Part shown: one piece after another, positions 50,213-62,546 of the stretch | Numbering within the stretch: position 1 is the stretch's first letter | Layout of the letters: every line of letters starts with the position of its first letter | Assembly (NCBI RefSeq): GCF_032884065.1 | Contig: NC_088866.1 | Location: 50,104,068-50,168,067, forward strand | DNA length: 64,000 bases | Direction of reading: 5' to 3' | Source of the DNA: Artemia franciscana | Lineage: Eukaryota > Arthropoda > Branchiopoda > Anostraca > Artemiidae | The notes under the pieces: generated by a model | Seen by the model: only the letters and a program-made list of their open reading frames with translations | What the model was told of the DNA's origin: nothing | Database searches by the model: none | Translations under genes and position numbers: made by a program

Positions 50213-51151
50213 TTAAATAAAAAACACAAGTTTTTTCAAATGAAAGTAAGGAGCGACATTACAACTTAAAACGAATAGAAATTACTCCGTATATGAAAGG
50301 GGCTTTTCTTCCTCAACGCCTCCCTCTGTAAGCTAAAGTTTGACTCTTTCTCTTAGCTCTACTTTTTTAAAAAGGAAAAAAAATTAGCGTAAAGAGCGGG
50401 GCGTTGAGGAAGAAAAGCCCTTTTCATATACGGAGTAATTTCTGTTCGTTCTAAGTTGTAATGTCGCTCCTTGCTTTCATTTAAAAAACTTGTTTTTTTT
50501 ATTTAGTTTCTGGACGTTTTTTAATTCATGCATGTTTTGATCTTGGCTCTCCGCACATAAATAATTAAAACAAAATTTGCATATTAATTTTCTTTTTGGC
50601 TAAATGGCTTTCTCAAAGTTTTAATCGTAAGATTTTGAGAAAAAAGGAGAGAGGGAGGAAGCCTAGCTGCCCTCTAATTTTTTGATTACTTAAAAAGGAA
50701 GCTAGAACTTTTAATTGTTTTACGAACATTTTCATTAGTAAAAAATATACGTAATTTACGAATTAACTTACGTAACGAACTTCTATATTCGTATATTTTT
50801 ATTGCGTATATGAGGGAGTTCACCCCTCGTCGATACCTCGACGCTTACATTCTGTCCCAATTCCTTAAGAATAACCCTTGAATCACAAAGGCCGTAGAAT
50901 AAATAGTTGAAATTACTAAAAATACTTCAGAGGGGGATAAATACTTCAGGGGGGAGAAAATAATTCAGGGGGAAGAGACTAAAGTATCTTCCCCCACGAG
51001 AAGTTTTTCCATGGAAAGATCCTCCCGCGTAACCCCCCCACCTCAACTCTCCCTCCCAAACCATAAAAAAATCCCACTGAAAATGTCCGTTTAGAGTTTA
51101 GGTTACAATTGAGCCGGGTCGCTCCTTGCTACTGTTTGATTAACTGTTTGA
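50213..51151 (-). repeat. Foldback repeat family, copy 12 (reverse, internally deleted)
   Basis: A|TTAAATAAA start, terminal foldback at about 50230-50485, first inner module, then a jump near 51000 past most of the rest to GAGCCGGGTCGCTCCTTGCT and ACTGTTTGAT. The palindrome is lost; the end is at 51139 or 51151 because ACTGTTTGATTA occurs twice. Confidence 0.85.
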
Positions 51152-51969
51152 TTATGAACAAGCAATTGTTTAAAAAAGGAAGATGGTCTTGGGAATCCTG
51201 GATACAATAAAATGAACCTAAATTTAAAAAAAAGATCCAATTATAGATAGACATTATAATTAGAATATCTATAGAATATCTATATATTATAATTAGAATA
51301 TAATTTTGTCAACTAACTTTGACAAAAGGTGTTACATAATACACCTTTTGAATTACGAATTCAAATTATAGCTAAAAGTTTCTATGTTCTTGATCAACTT
51401 TGTAAAACACATGCGTTTCTACGTTCTTTAGATTAATTCAGAAAAATAATACATTTTGTAAAACAGGAATTTTTATCTTGACGACCGACTAGTTTATTGT
51501 ATTTTGAATCGCATGATATTCCTAAATTTGGCCGATGGAGTTAGTATGTCAATATTTGAAAAAGAAACTTTATAAAGATCAAGTAAGACAATATTCTATA
51601 AAAACATTTTCTTTAACCAAAACATTACTTGACATTTAAACAAGGGGTAGCCGACTCTCAACAATCTGGTGTAGATCTGTGGTGCTATCTGTACAGCCAC
51701 GTGGAGCACGCATCTGCCAGGTCAGATCTCTTCACACCGCGCATGGCTTACTTCAGATATGCATGGCACGAGCTCCTGGACGTACACAGCTGTTGGAAAT
51801 GGGCAACACCTCGCATTTAAGCTTGCAAAAATATGTTATATTCTGCATTTTTTTTAGAATTTGTAGCTAATAGTTGAAATTACCATTTCACACTATCAGT
51901 TTTTCAGCAATGTAATTAGCAATTTAAGCGAGGAACAAAGTTATTCCACTGAAGGAAATGGTTAATACT
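51152..51969. other. Intergenic sequence, nothing recognised
   Basis: AT-rich, with a locally GC-richer patch at 51650-51815 that is open in two + frames over about 63 codons each. No known motif. Confidence 0.45.
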
Positions 51970-53240
51970 TGGTAAACCTAGGAATATTTGCCTTATTTTT
52001 GGAAAAGGGGAAACACCCCCTAAAAGTCATAGGATCTTAATATGAAATCACACCATTATATTCAGCGCATCAAAGAACCCTTCTGTACAGCTTTTTTCCT
52101 AAAGTCACCCGATCAAAATTTTGAGATGGCCGTTTTGTTCAGCATAGTCGAAAAATCTAATAACTCTATCTTTCAGAATGACTTAATCCCCCACAGCCCC
52201 GGAGGGAAGGGATGAAAGTTGTGAACTTTGTTCACTGTTTACATATAGCGTTGGTTAACTATTTCTTTAAGGATGACTTAATCCCTCAAAGTTCCCGGGG
52301 GAGGGGCTGCAAGTCACAAACTTTGACCACTGTTTAAATATATAGAAATGGTTATTGGGAAGTGTAAAAACGTTTTCAGGGGCGTTTTTACAGGTTGGGG
52401 GAGGGGGTTATGTGGGATGATCTTTGGACAATTTATCATGGGGGAAGAAAAATTCCATGAAGGGGGCGCAGGATTGTCTAGCATTCTTAAAAAAACAATG
52501 GAAAAATAAATATGAAAAAGCGTTTTCAACTGGATGTAAGGAGCAGCATTAAAACTTAAAACGAACAGAAATTATTACGTTATGAGGAGGTTCATCTCCT
52601 CCTAAATACCTCCATCTGTACGCTAAAGTTTTTTTTTTCAACTATTTATTCTACGACCTTTGTGATTTAGGGGTCATTCTTAAAGAATTGGGATAAAACT
52701 TAAGCTTTAGTGTAAAGAGCGAGGTATTGACAAGGGGTGAACCCTCTCATATACGTTACGTAAGCTAGCTCGTAAGTTACGTATAGTTATTACTAAAAAA
52801 GTTCGTAAAAAAAATTAAAAGTTCTAGCTGCCTTTTTAAGTAACTGAAAAATTGGAGGGGAAATAGGCCTCCTACACCACCCCTTTTTTTCAAAATCGCC
52901 CAATCAAAACTATGAGATAGCCACTATCCACAAATAATTAAATGCAAGTTTCGTTTTGATCATTTATGTGCGGAGAGCCAAAATCAAAACATGTATTAAT
53001 CAAAACATTTCTCCGTATATGAAAGGGGCTATTCCCTCCTAAACACCCCACTGTTTACGAAAAGTTTTTTTTTTATTGCTTTAAAAAGTAGAGTTGTGAG
53101 AAAGGGTCAAACTTTAGCGTAAAGAGCGGGGCGTTTAGGAGGGAACAGCCCCTTTCGTATATGGAACATTAAAACTTCGTTTTCAGTTTTAATGTCGCTG
53201 CTTACTTTCAGTTGAAAAAACTTGTTTGTTTTTTATTTAA
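51970..53240 (+). repeat. Foldback repeat family, copy 13 (forward, truncated)
   Basis: The TC end is missing; it begins in TTTGCCTTATTTTTGGAAAA. The segment with CAGCATAGTCGAAAAATC appears with a local duplication (GACTTAATCCCCCACAG at 52180 and GACTTAATCCCTCAAAG at 52264). The terminal foldback is at about 53010-53215 and the end is TTTATTTAA|T. Twelve bases separate it from copy 14. Confidence 0.85.
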
Positions 53241-53252
53241 TAGCTTACATAA

Positions 53253-55006
53253 TCAAACAGTTCGTGGTAACGAACTGTAGTAAGGAGCGACCCGGCTCCA
53301 TAGTAACCAAAACTCTAAAAAATTGAATTTTGATATCAATAGCTACATCAAAAGAATCGCATTTAAATGCTGATTTTTAATATATAAGTTTCATCAAGTT
53401 TATTCTTACCCATCAAAAGTTACGAGCCTGAGAAAATTTGCCTTATTTAGGAAAATAGGGGGGAAAACCCCCTAAAAGTCGTAGGATCTTAACGAAAATG
53501 ACACCATCAGATTCAGCGTATCAGAGAACCCTACTGTAGAATTTTCAAGCTCCTATCTACAAAAATGTGGAATTTTGTATTTTTTGCCAGAAGACAAATC
53601 ACGGGCGCGTGTTTATTTGTTTGTTTTTTTTTTTGTTTTTGTTTTTTTTTCTTTTCCCCAGGGGTCATCGTATCGACCAAATGGTCTTAGAATGTCGCAA
53701 GAGGGCTCATTCTAACGGAAATGAAAAGTTCTAGTGCCCTTTTTAAGTGACCAAAAAAATTGGAGGGCATCTAGGCCCCCTCCAACGCTCATTTTTTTCC
53801 CAAAGTCAACGGATCAAAATTTTGAGATAGCCATTTTGTTCAACATAGTCGAAAAACATAATAACTTTGTCTTTGGGGATGACTTACTCCCCCACAATCC
53901 CTGGGGGAGGGGCTGCAAGCTACAAACTTTGACCAGTGTTTATATATAGTAATGTTTATTGGGAAGTGTACAGACGTTTTCAGGGGGATTTTATTTTGTT
54001 TGGGGGTGGGGCTGAGGAGAGAAGGCTATGTTGGAGGATCTTTCCTTGGAGGAATCTGTCATGGGGAAAGAAAAATTCAATGAAAAGGGCGCAGGATTCT
54101 CTAGCATTACTATAAGAAAACAATGAAAAATAAACATGAAAAATTTTTTTCAAATGAAAGGAAGAAGTAGCAATGAAACTGAAAACGAACAGAGATTATT
54201 ACGCATATGAGGGGTTATAAAAATACTTTAGCATAAAGAGCGAGGTATTTAGGAGGAGAAAAATACCTTGCTCTTTATGCTAAAGTATTTTTAGTAATTT
54301 TAACTAGTTATTCTACGGCCTTTCTGATTCAGGGGTGATTCTTAAAGAATTGGGACAAAACTTACGATTTAGTGTAAAGAGCGAGGTATTAACGAGGGTA
54401 CAAACCCCCTCGTATACATAATAAAAATATAAGGTTATGAAAGTTTGTTACGTAAGTTAATTCTTAAGTTACGTATATTTTTTACTAATAAAAACGTTCA
54501 TTAAAAATTAAAAGTTCTAGTTGCCTTTTTAAGTAACCGAAAATTGGAGGGCAACTAGGCCTCCTTCTCCACCCCTTATTTCTCAAAATCGTCTGATCAA
54601 AACTAAGAGAAAGCCATTTAGCCAAAAAAAGAATTAATATACAAATTTCATAATTTATGTGTGGAGAGCCAAAACCAAACATGCATTAATTCAAAAACGT
54701 TCAGAAATTAAATAAAAAAAAACTAATTTTTTTAGCTGAAAGTAAGGAGCGACATTGAAACTTAAAACGAACAGAAATTACTCCGTATATGAAATGGGTT
54801 GTCCCCTCCGCAATCCCTCGCTCTTTACGCTAAAGTTTGACTCTTTGCCACAATTCTACTTTTTAAAACAATTAAAAGCTTTAGCGCAAAGAGCGAGGGG
54901 TTGCGGAGGGGACAACCCATTTCATATACGGAGTAATTTCTGTTCGTTTTAAGTTTCAATGTCGCTCCTTACTTTCAGCTAAAAAAATTAGTTTTTTTTT
55001 ATTTAA
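53253..55006 (+). repeat. Foldback repeat family, copy 14 (forward, full length, reference)
   Basis: 1,754 bp, flanked A|TC...TTAA|T. Parts in order: palindrome CAGTTCGTGGTAACGAACTG (53258-53277); AGTAAGGAGCGACCCGG beside it; first inner module (about 53725-53860); C-rich segment; middle hairpin (about 54220-54295); second inner module (about 54500-54625), a paralogue of the first; terminal foldback (about 54735-54985) with GGAGCGACATTGAAAC and its complement. AGTAAGGAGCGAC near the left end and its complement near the right end form subterminal inverted repeats. No protein coded. Confidence 0.95.
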
Positions 55007-55090
55007 TGCTGAAAAGGCTGACGGACAAAGCTAGTTGAATCCAAGTAGAGAAAAAGGAATTTCGAACATTGACCAGTGAATGTCGACATT
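55007..55090 (+). repeat. Dispersed repeat, copy split by foldback copy 14
   Basis: Continues the sequence broken at 53252 and aligns with 43493-43585 (CTGAAAAGGCTGACGGACAA, GAATCCAAGTAGAG). 55091-55297 shows nothing recognised. Confidence 0.7.
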
Positions 55091-55295
55091 AACCAGATTT
55101 CGAAGATTCACGGTAACATATATATTATTTGTGGATACAGTCTATTCGTCAGTGCTGAGCTAAGGCGTGAATTTGGTGCTAAAAATAGTAACAAGGTTTC
55201 CAACAATATTTCAAAAGGTAGAGCCAAATTTTTGTCAAAGTGATATTTATAAGTTAGTCTGTTAACTATTATATATTAACGATATAATATTAACG

Positions 55296-55417
<122 letters not shown>

Positions 55418-55518
55418 TTTGTCAAAGTGATATTCAGAAGTTAGCCTATTAAATTAAATGCATTCAATTAATACTTTAATGTTTAGCTGTAAAGAATGCT
55501 AAAAAGGCTGTAAAAATG

Positions 55519-55736
55519 TAAAAAACAGGTATTTTTCAAAACCCAGAGGAGTAATTTTTTTAATTAGTTCAATGAACTTACTATAAAAAAGGTATTTTAC
55601 AATGAAAATGCTAAAAAAAGGACTTCTGAAAATCCTTTTTTTAGCGTTTTTATTGAAAAATACCTCTTTTTCAGTATGTTCATTGAACTAATGAAAAAAA
55701 TTACTCCCCTAGGCTTTGAAAAATACCTGTTTTTTA
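55519..55736. repeat. Palindromic hairpin, ~108-bp arms
   Basis: Left arm 55519-55628 and right arm 55629-55736 are near-complements with almost no loop; shared words include AAAAACAGGTATTTTTCAAA and TTAGTTCAATGAAC with their complements. From 55737 to about 56130 the words ATTTTCATTGAA, AAATACC and TTACTCCCCTTAGATTT repeat in degenerate tandem, so the hairpin belongs to a local repeat block. Confidence 0.85.
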
Positions 55737-56367
55737 GAATTTTCACTTAAATATGTCTTTTGTCGTTTTCGTTGAATAAATCGAAAAAAAGCACTCCAAA
55801 TAAATTTTTTGCTCCCTTTCCTTAGATTTTAAAATTATCCTTTTGTAGTATTTTCATTGAAAAATACCTCTTAGTAAAATACTCCCCTTAGATTTTTGCC
55901 CCTCTCCATAAATTGTGGAAAATACCTTTTTGTAGAACTTTCATTGAAGAATATGTTTTGTTGGTATTTTCATTGAATAAATCGAAAAAAAAAATTACTC
56001 CCCTTAGATTTTGCCCCTCGCCATAGATTATGAAAAATGCACTTCTATAGCATTTTCCGTAAAAAAAAATTACCCTTATGTTGGTAATTTTGTGGAATAA
56101 ATAGGGAAATATGTTTTCTCTTCCACCTCATTTTTGGAAATAGGTACCTTCTGCTAAAGCATTGCGATGAGTTATTAGTAGTGGTAAAATTGTTAGGGAC
56201 GAAAAACGTGAAATATGAAAGTATTTTGAATGTTTTAGTGCAATAATGAAAATGACTATCAGTAATAAGTCAGTTAAAGTGTAAAACTTAAGTGCAGGGT
56301 TTAAATTAGAAACATAGATCTATTTAATGCATTTACTTGTTCAACTTGAGACCATTTTATTCTCCTA

Positions 56368-56613
56368 TGAAATAAAAAAAAAATTTTTTTTCCAATTGAA
56401 AGTAAGGACCAACATCAAAACTTAAAATGAATAGAAACTATTAAGTGTATGGGGAGGCTTCACCCTCCTTGACACCTCGCTCTTTACGCAATTTTTTTTA
56501 ACTTTTAAAAGGCTCATTATTCTAATAAAACGACCCTTGTGTTTCAAGAATCTTTGCTGAAGAATTTGGACAGAAGATCAAATTTAAGCGTAAAAATCAG
56601 AAATCAAAATACC
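56368..56613 (-). repeat. Foldback repeat family, copy 15 (terminal fragment)
   Basis: Begins TGAAATAAAA, then AAGTAAGGACCAACATC and CTCGCTCTTTACGC, then a segment like that of copy 2 (AAACGACCCTTGTGTT). Old and truncated. Confidence 0.75.
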
Positions 56614-59600
56614 GAATTCCAGCTACTTTTAGATTTTTAAAGATTTAAAATATGCTACTTTGGGAAAATAAGACAATCTACCTGATTACAGCCAAACATT
56701 AAAGTGTTAATTGAACGCATTTCATTTAAGGGGCTAACTTCTAAACATAAATTTGACGAAATATTCGATTTTGCCATTTAAGTTATTTTGGGAAACCTTG
56801 TTACACTTTTTAACACCAAATCAAGGTATCATTATTCTAAGTTCTTAATATCCAAATTAATTCTAGTTTAGGCAAGCACATATACATAGCAAACAATAAT
56901 ATTAGACTGTGCTCTTGTGCTCATATCCTCTGTGCTCTTGGAGACCCTTAGGGCACCCAACAGAAGTCACACAACTCCCCAAACATCTTCCCATCCGGAC
57001 TGAACGTTATGCTGCATGATAACACAGAACAAGTAAATCATACACCAGTACCCATTTAGAAAACGTTACAGCTGGAATTTAAGGTGTTATTGTTCAAGAA
57101 AATTATTTTTTAAGTTTAAAGTTTCTAACTGTAGAGACCCAAAACGCCTTTAAGACGCGGCACAGCTATGCTGGTACTAAAAAAAAATCTCACTCTATTT
57201 TTGAATTTGACAGAATATTTACCCCCGATCCAATGATCTAAATAACTAAAATTCCATAAAAAAAAATTGTTTTCAAAAGTCCTGAGTAGTATCACGGGAG
57301 ATGCAGTCTGGGATTCCTTAGTCAGTATGGGACCACAAATGTAATTTTCCGCCAAATTTTGCGCACGCCTAAGTCTTTTGATGGATGCCACCAGGGACAA
57401 ACTAAGAGAAGCGATTTTTCCCTCCATAAAAAATTTATTCATAAAATATCAAAAGAAGAAAGTGACCTTTTTTCGCTCCCATTTGAATTTTTGCAAAAAC
57501 AGAACTCCTGGTAGCACTTTCCCTGCCTGAGATGTTTTCTGGCGGCACCCATGATTGTTCTGGCTCAATATAACATCCAAGGAGGTGGAAAAAACCACAT
57601 TTAGCTATTCAAATATTTCAACCGAATATGTCTCCTATAGAATAAAAGTTTTCGATATGGCATTAACCGTAGATGAATTCCTGCATAGAAGATCATATTG
57701 ATTAAATGTCTTCTGTGATCTTTCACTTTGCGTAGTAATTTATTTATGATTCTACTGAGTTAAAAGGAAAAAAGGATTATTCATCAGGAATAGCTAAAAA
57801 CCCAAAACATATTTTTTAGTTTTGTCGATCGCTACTTTACAACATACCGCTCTTTGAGTTAAAGCAGGCGATTTGAAATTTATGTAATTGAAATTTAAAT
57901 TGAAATTTACTTTACTTTAAATTTACTATTACTTTAAATTTACTTTAAATTGAAATTTAAATTTAATGTAAATTGAAATTTACTACTAATACGACAGTGC
58001 TATCTATTCTGAGGAATATTTTTCCTCAGAATATTTTTCAAGGTAAAGCTATAATTTCTTTTATTTATTAATTGATTAATCAATTTTTGTTTAATTAGTA
58101 ATTTAACTTATCAATATTTACTTAATTTATTAACTTATTCTTAGCAGAAATTCTTATTATTCTTATTTACTTATTCTTAGCAGAAATTCGAATATTTGGC
58201 GTGAATACGACAGTCATCTATTTTAAAAGTCTATTTTTGTGTAATGAGTCAAATTATAATGATTAACTTGAATATTTTTGAAAGAAGTACTGTTAAACTC
58301 TTCCCTTAAAGTTTTCTTAATCTATAGAGCTTGAATTAAGACTTCCTCTTCTTCCTTATAAGATTTAAGGTCATTTCCGTCGAACGAAAACAGGCTGTAA
58401 TTTTACTCATTAATTTCAACTACTAAATGGAATAAGATTTCCCAGCCTAAACTGATTAATACAGGCTAAGGAAGGAGTTCGTTGCCATGTTGAACATTGA
58501 AAATAAATAAATACAATTAGTTAACGGAGGTTTTCACGAGATTCATGAAAATACTTTTCTACTCGATCACACATCTCGAAAACCGGTTTTTAAAAACCAT
58601 CTGGAAAGCGGAAGTTTCAGGGCTATCTAGTTTACCTTCACTTTTGAAAAGGAACTGATCGTCATTCTTTCCGCCACAAAATTTTCTTTCACAAATGTAG
58701 CCACGTTTTCCTGTCTTTTTGAAAATTACGCCAGAAATTTGGTTTCCAGGTACACTTTCCACGCCTGTCTGGATTCTCTTTCCGAAAAAGCAGAAAACGT
58801 TTCCAAGTCGTAAAAACCCAAACGGAAATTTGTTCCTGTCCGTTTTCGGCTACGGAAACACGTAGAAAGTGATTGAGGATCTGCTTTCCAAGTCGCAATA
58901 AACGCTAAAAAATTAAATTTAATAGATCTTTCGTCCGCATAAAGCCAAGCAATAACGCCTGTTTATTCCCAAACACAACTATTCCTTCGAAGGAAAACTT
59001 CATTTTCTATTCTAAGAAGCTGTTCATTTCTAAGAAACTATATATTTTTAAGCTGTTTGGTGCTGTCTAGTCCGTGTTATTTTTGTAAATTTCTCACCCA
59101 CATTTCTTTTTTTTTCAAGTTTGGTGTCCACTTAAACTAAAATTGCATAAACTCCATATTGAGACCTCCTTCATTAACAGTTGAGTTCCAATTTTTCTTA
59201 ATTTCTAAAGATATATTTGCTTGTGTATGTTTACATTTAACCAATCAACACAGATTACATTCTTACTGTCCTCAGTACTTCAAATCTTTTATACATTTTA
59301 ATTTCTCTGGAGACAATTGATGAATTGTGAGCGAAATACCCACTGAGGTTTTATTCTGAAGGGCTATTACAGGCTAGGAGAAGGTATAGACGTTTAAAGT
59401 ATACCTACATTTGAAAGTGCACAAAAATTATACAAAGAAAGTAGTTTTATTAAAATATCGTCATTCTTCATGATTCGTGACTATCTACATTTTTTTAAGG
59501 AACTAAGTTTACTCATGTTAATTAGAGAAAAACTTATTCCAGTAGTAAATTCTGATCATACCAAATAAACATTGAGTGCGGAATGGTTCCTTAGAATACC

Positions 59601-59831
59601 AAGAACATCAAAACGGAAATAATCCCCCCCCCGGATCCACCTAAGTCTATTCATGCCACCTCAGTCATTCAAGATTTTTTTTATATTGTTTCAAAATTTT
59701 AGAGTATTTAGGACTGAATTGCATTTTAGTAAGCGTTGCCATGGCGAACCGTAAAAATAAAAAGTATAAAATATAAGAAGACAATGAGGAATTTTCTGAA
59801 AACAGTAAATAATATTCAATACACATAACGC
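56614..59831. other. Intergenic sequence, no gene supported
   Basis: About 3.2 kb. AAATTTAC words repeat at 57880-57990, and TTATTCTTAGCAGAAATTC is duplicated at about 58136 and 58172. 58560-58900 is less AT-rich, with overlapping open frames on the - strand (58559-58898) and frequent GGAAA/TTTCC words but no known motif. An open stretch at 57125-57442 (-) is likewise unrecognised. Confidence 0.5.
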
Positions 59832-60614
<783 letters not shown>

Positions 60615-61150
60615 ACGTCTTAGCAAGAATTTATCCTTGTTTTTGTAGAAGGAGCTACATCCTCCTTCCCCCATTATTTGGGCATCTTAGCAAGAATTTA
60701 TTTATTGTTCTATCCTCCTACGTTTCTAAAAGGAGCTACATCCTCCTATATTTGGCGTTGTAGCAAGACTTTATTTATTTTTCTATCTCCTTCTTTTACA
60801 AAAGGAGGTAAATCCTCCTTCCACCTTTATTTGGGCATCTTAGCAAAACTTTATTTATTTTTATATCTCCTTCTTTTACAAAAGGAGATAAAGCCTCCTT
60901 CCACCTTTATTTGGACATCTTTGCAAGAATTAATTTATTGTTATATTCTCCTTCTTTCCTAAGGGGAGCTACATCCTCCTGTATTTGGCGTTGTAGCAAG
61001 ACTTCATTTTAATAAATTTGTCTTCAAAGTAAAATTTATAAACTTTATTTATTTTCTATCTACTTCTTTTGCACAAGGAACTACATCCTCCTTCTTCCTT
61101 TATTTGACGTCTTAAAAAGAATTTATTCATTGTTCTATCCTCCTTTTTTG
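60615..61150. repeat. Minisatellite with ~64-122-bp units
   Basis: Seven diverged units around the words (G)GC(A/G)TCTTAGCAAGAATTTA and AGGAGCTACATCCTCCTT, near 60618, 60682, 60748, 60832, 60912, 60985 and 61107. Variants such as GGCGTTGTAGCAAGACTT recur at intervals (60748, 60985), hinting at a longer period. Confidence 0.8.
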
Positions 61151-62476
61151 AATTACAAGGTTGTATTTACAAGGAAAATTTTCTTGTGTTCAAATCTTAT
61201 GGTAAAGAATGTGCAGTTACTTCGTGAATGTAGTGTACTGGTTTGTATACTGCCCTCTTATATTCCCCATAAGGGAGGGTAAGAGGGTATTGCATTCACC
61301 CAAGGAAGACATAAATTATTAACAAGACACATAAAATATCGTATTATTAAGTGATTTATGATAAATGGACTAGTTAAAGAAGATAGTAATTTAAGTTAAA
61401 AACATTCTCTGAGCCAAATTTTCAAGTCAAGTCGATTGGCATGGTCCATTTTCTATATTTCTTCAATTAGTTCATAAGAGAACAAACTTAGCGTTTCTAC
61501 AGCATCATAATTTCGACATCACGCTTATATTGTAGCATTCCTTGTCCATAGTTTACTTTACCTTTATAGTTAAAACCTGGAAAAAATTAGATACTTGTTG
61601 GCTTGAATAAAAAAGAACCTTAAGACAGTTATTATTCAACTCGGGAAAAATTCGAACTTTTTGAAAATCCAAGCACCACACATAGGCTAACCACTTATGA
61701 TGAGCTAATAATCAGAATTAGAGTTTGGATATAGACCAAAAAGGCTGTAGCCCCCTTATCTCTAGTGATGTACACTTGTCACCACCACCTTCCTCTTACC
61801 AAAAAAATGCTAGTAGCACCTCCAACTATTAAAAGCTTTTAATTGCATATAGTCTTATTGTCCCTTGCCCTCACTAGCAAAAGAATTAAAAATAGTTGAA
61901 AATTTGTAAGTATCTCAAACATATTTACGTAATTCGACAGGGTTTGGGGGGCATTAAGGAAACTAATTCTTTTTCTGGATGTAGCCATGCCAGTTTTCGT
62001 CCATGTAAATTTTTCAAGGAATAAAAAATTTATCAAAAAAATATGGACAGGAAACTTAAGGTGAAAGACAATTCCTCTCTCTGTCTCTCCCATGCCTAAA
62101 TCAAAAAAAAAAATTATTGTTTGAGGTAACTCTATTTAAAGAAAAGTCTTTTATGAGAAAAGTGCATTTTATGCCAGAATTATCGCGCAAATTAAAGAAT
62201 TTTTTGTCCAAGGCTCTTAAAAAGCCTTCAAATACTTCCTGGAAAGGTCTTAAACCCCTTCCTTGTATACAAAAATTGACTGTTCTGTTTTCCATGCATA
62301 TCATTATGTTTGGAAATGGGACGATAAGGAACTTGTTTTATACAATTTAAAAGGTACAGTTATTTAAAATGACAAAAAAAATAAATAAAAAAAATTGAAA
62401 TACGAATACTGTTAGAGTTATGGCCCCTTTGCAGGGCCATAAATTTGAAAAAAAAGCTACAATAATAAAATGCATC
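61151..62476. other. Downstream of EED, nothing recognised
   Basis: AT-rich with several short open stretches on both strands (such as 61839-62093 -, 62117-62350 +) that lack motifs. Confidence 0.45.
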
Positions 62477-62482
62477 TTTATT
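62477..62482 (-). promoter_or_regulatory. Polyadenylation signal of EED
   Basis: AATAAA on the - strand, about 65 nt after the EED stop codon. Confidence 0.6.
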
Positions 62483-62546
62483 TTTATATATATATTAAAA
62501 ATGACAGTGAAAAAAGACATGACTAACATGAATTAATAATAAAAGT

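Noticed and set aside
58559..58898. Overlapping open frames of 67-69 codons on the - strand
   Set aside because: The region is less AT-rich and so stays open by composition; the words GGAAA/TTTCC repeat and no motif is known.
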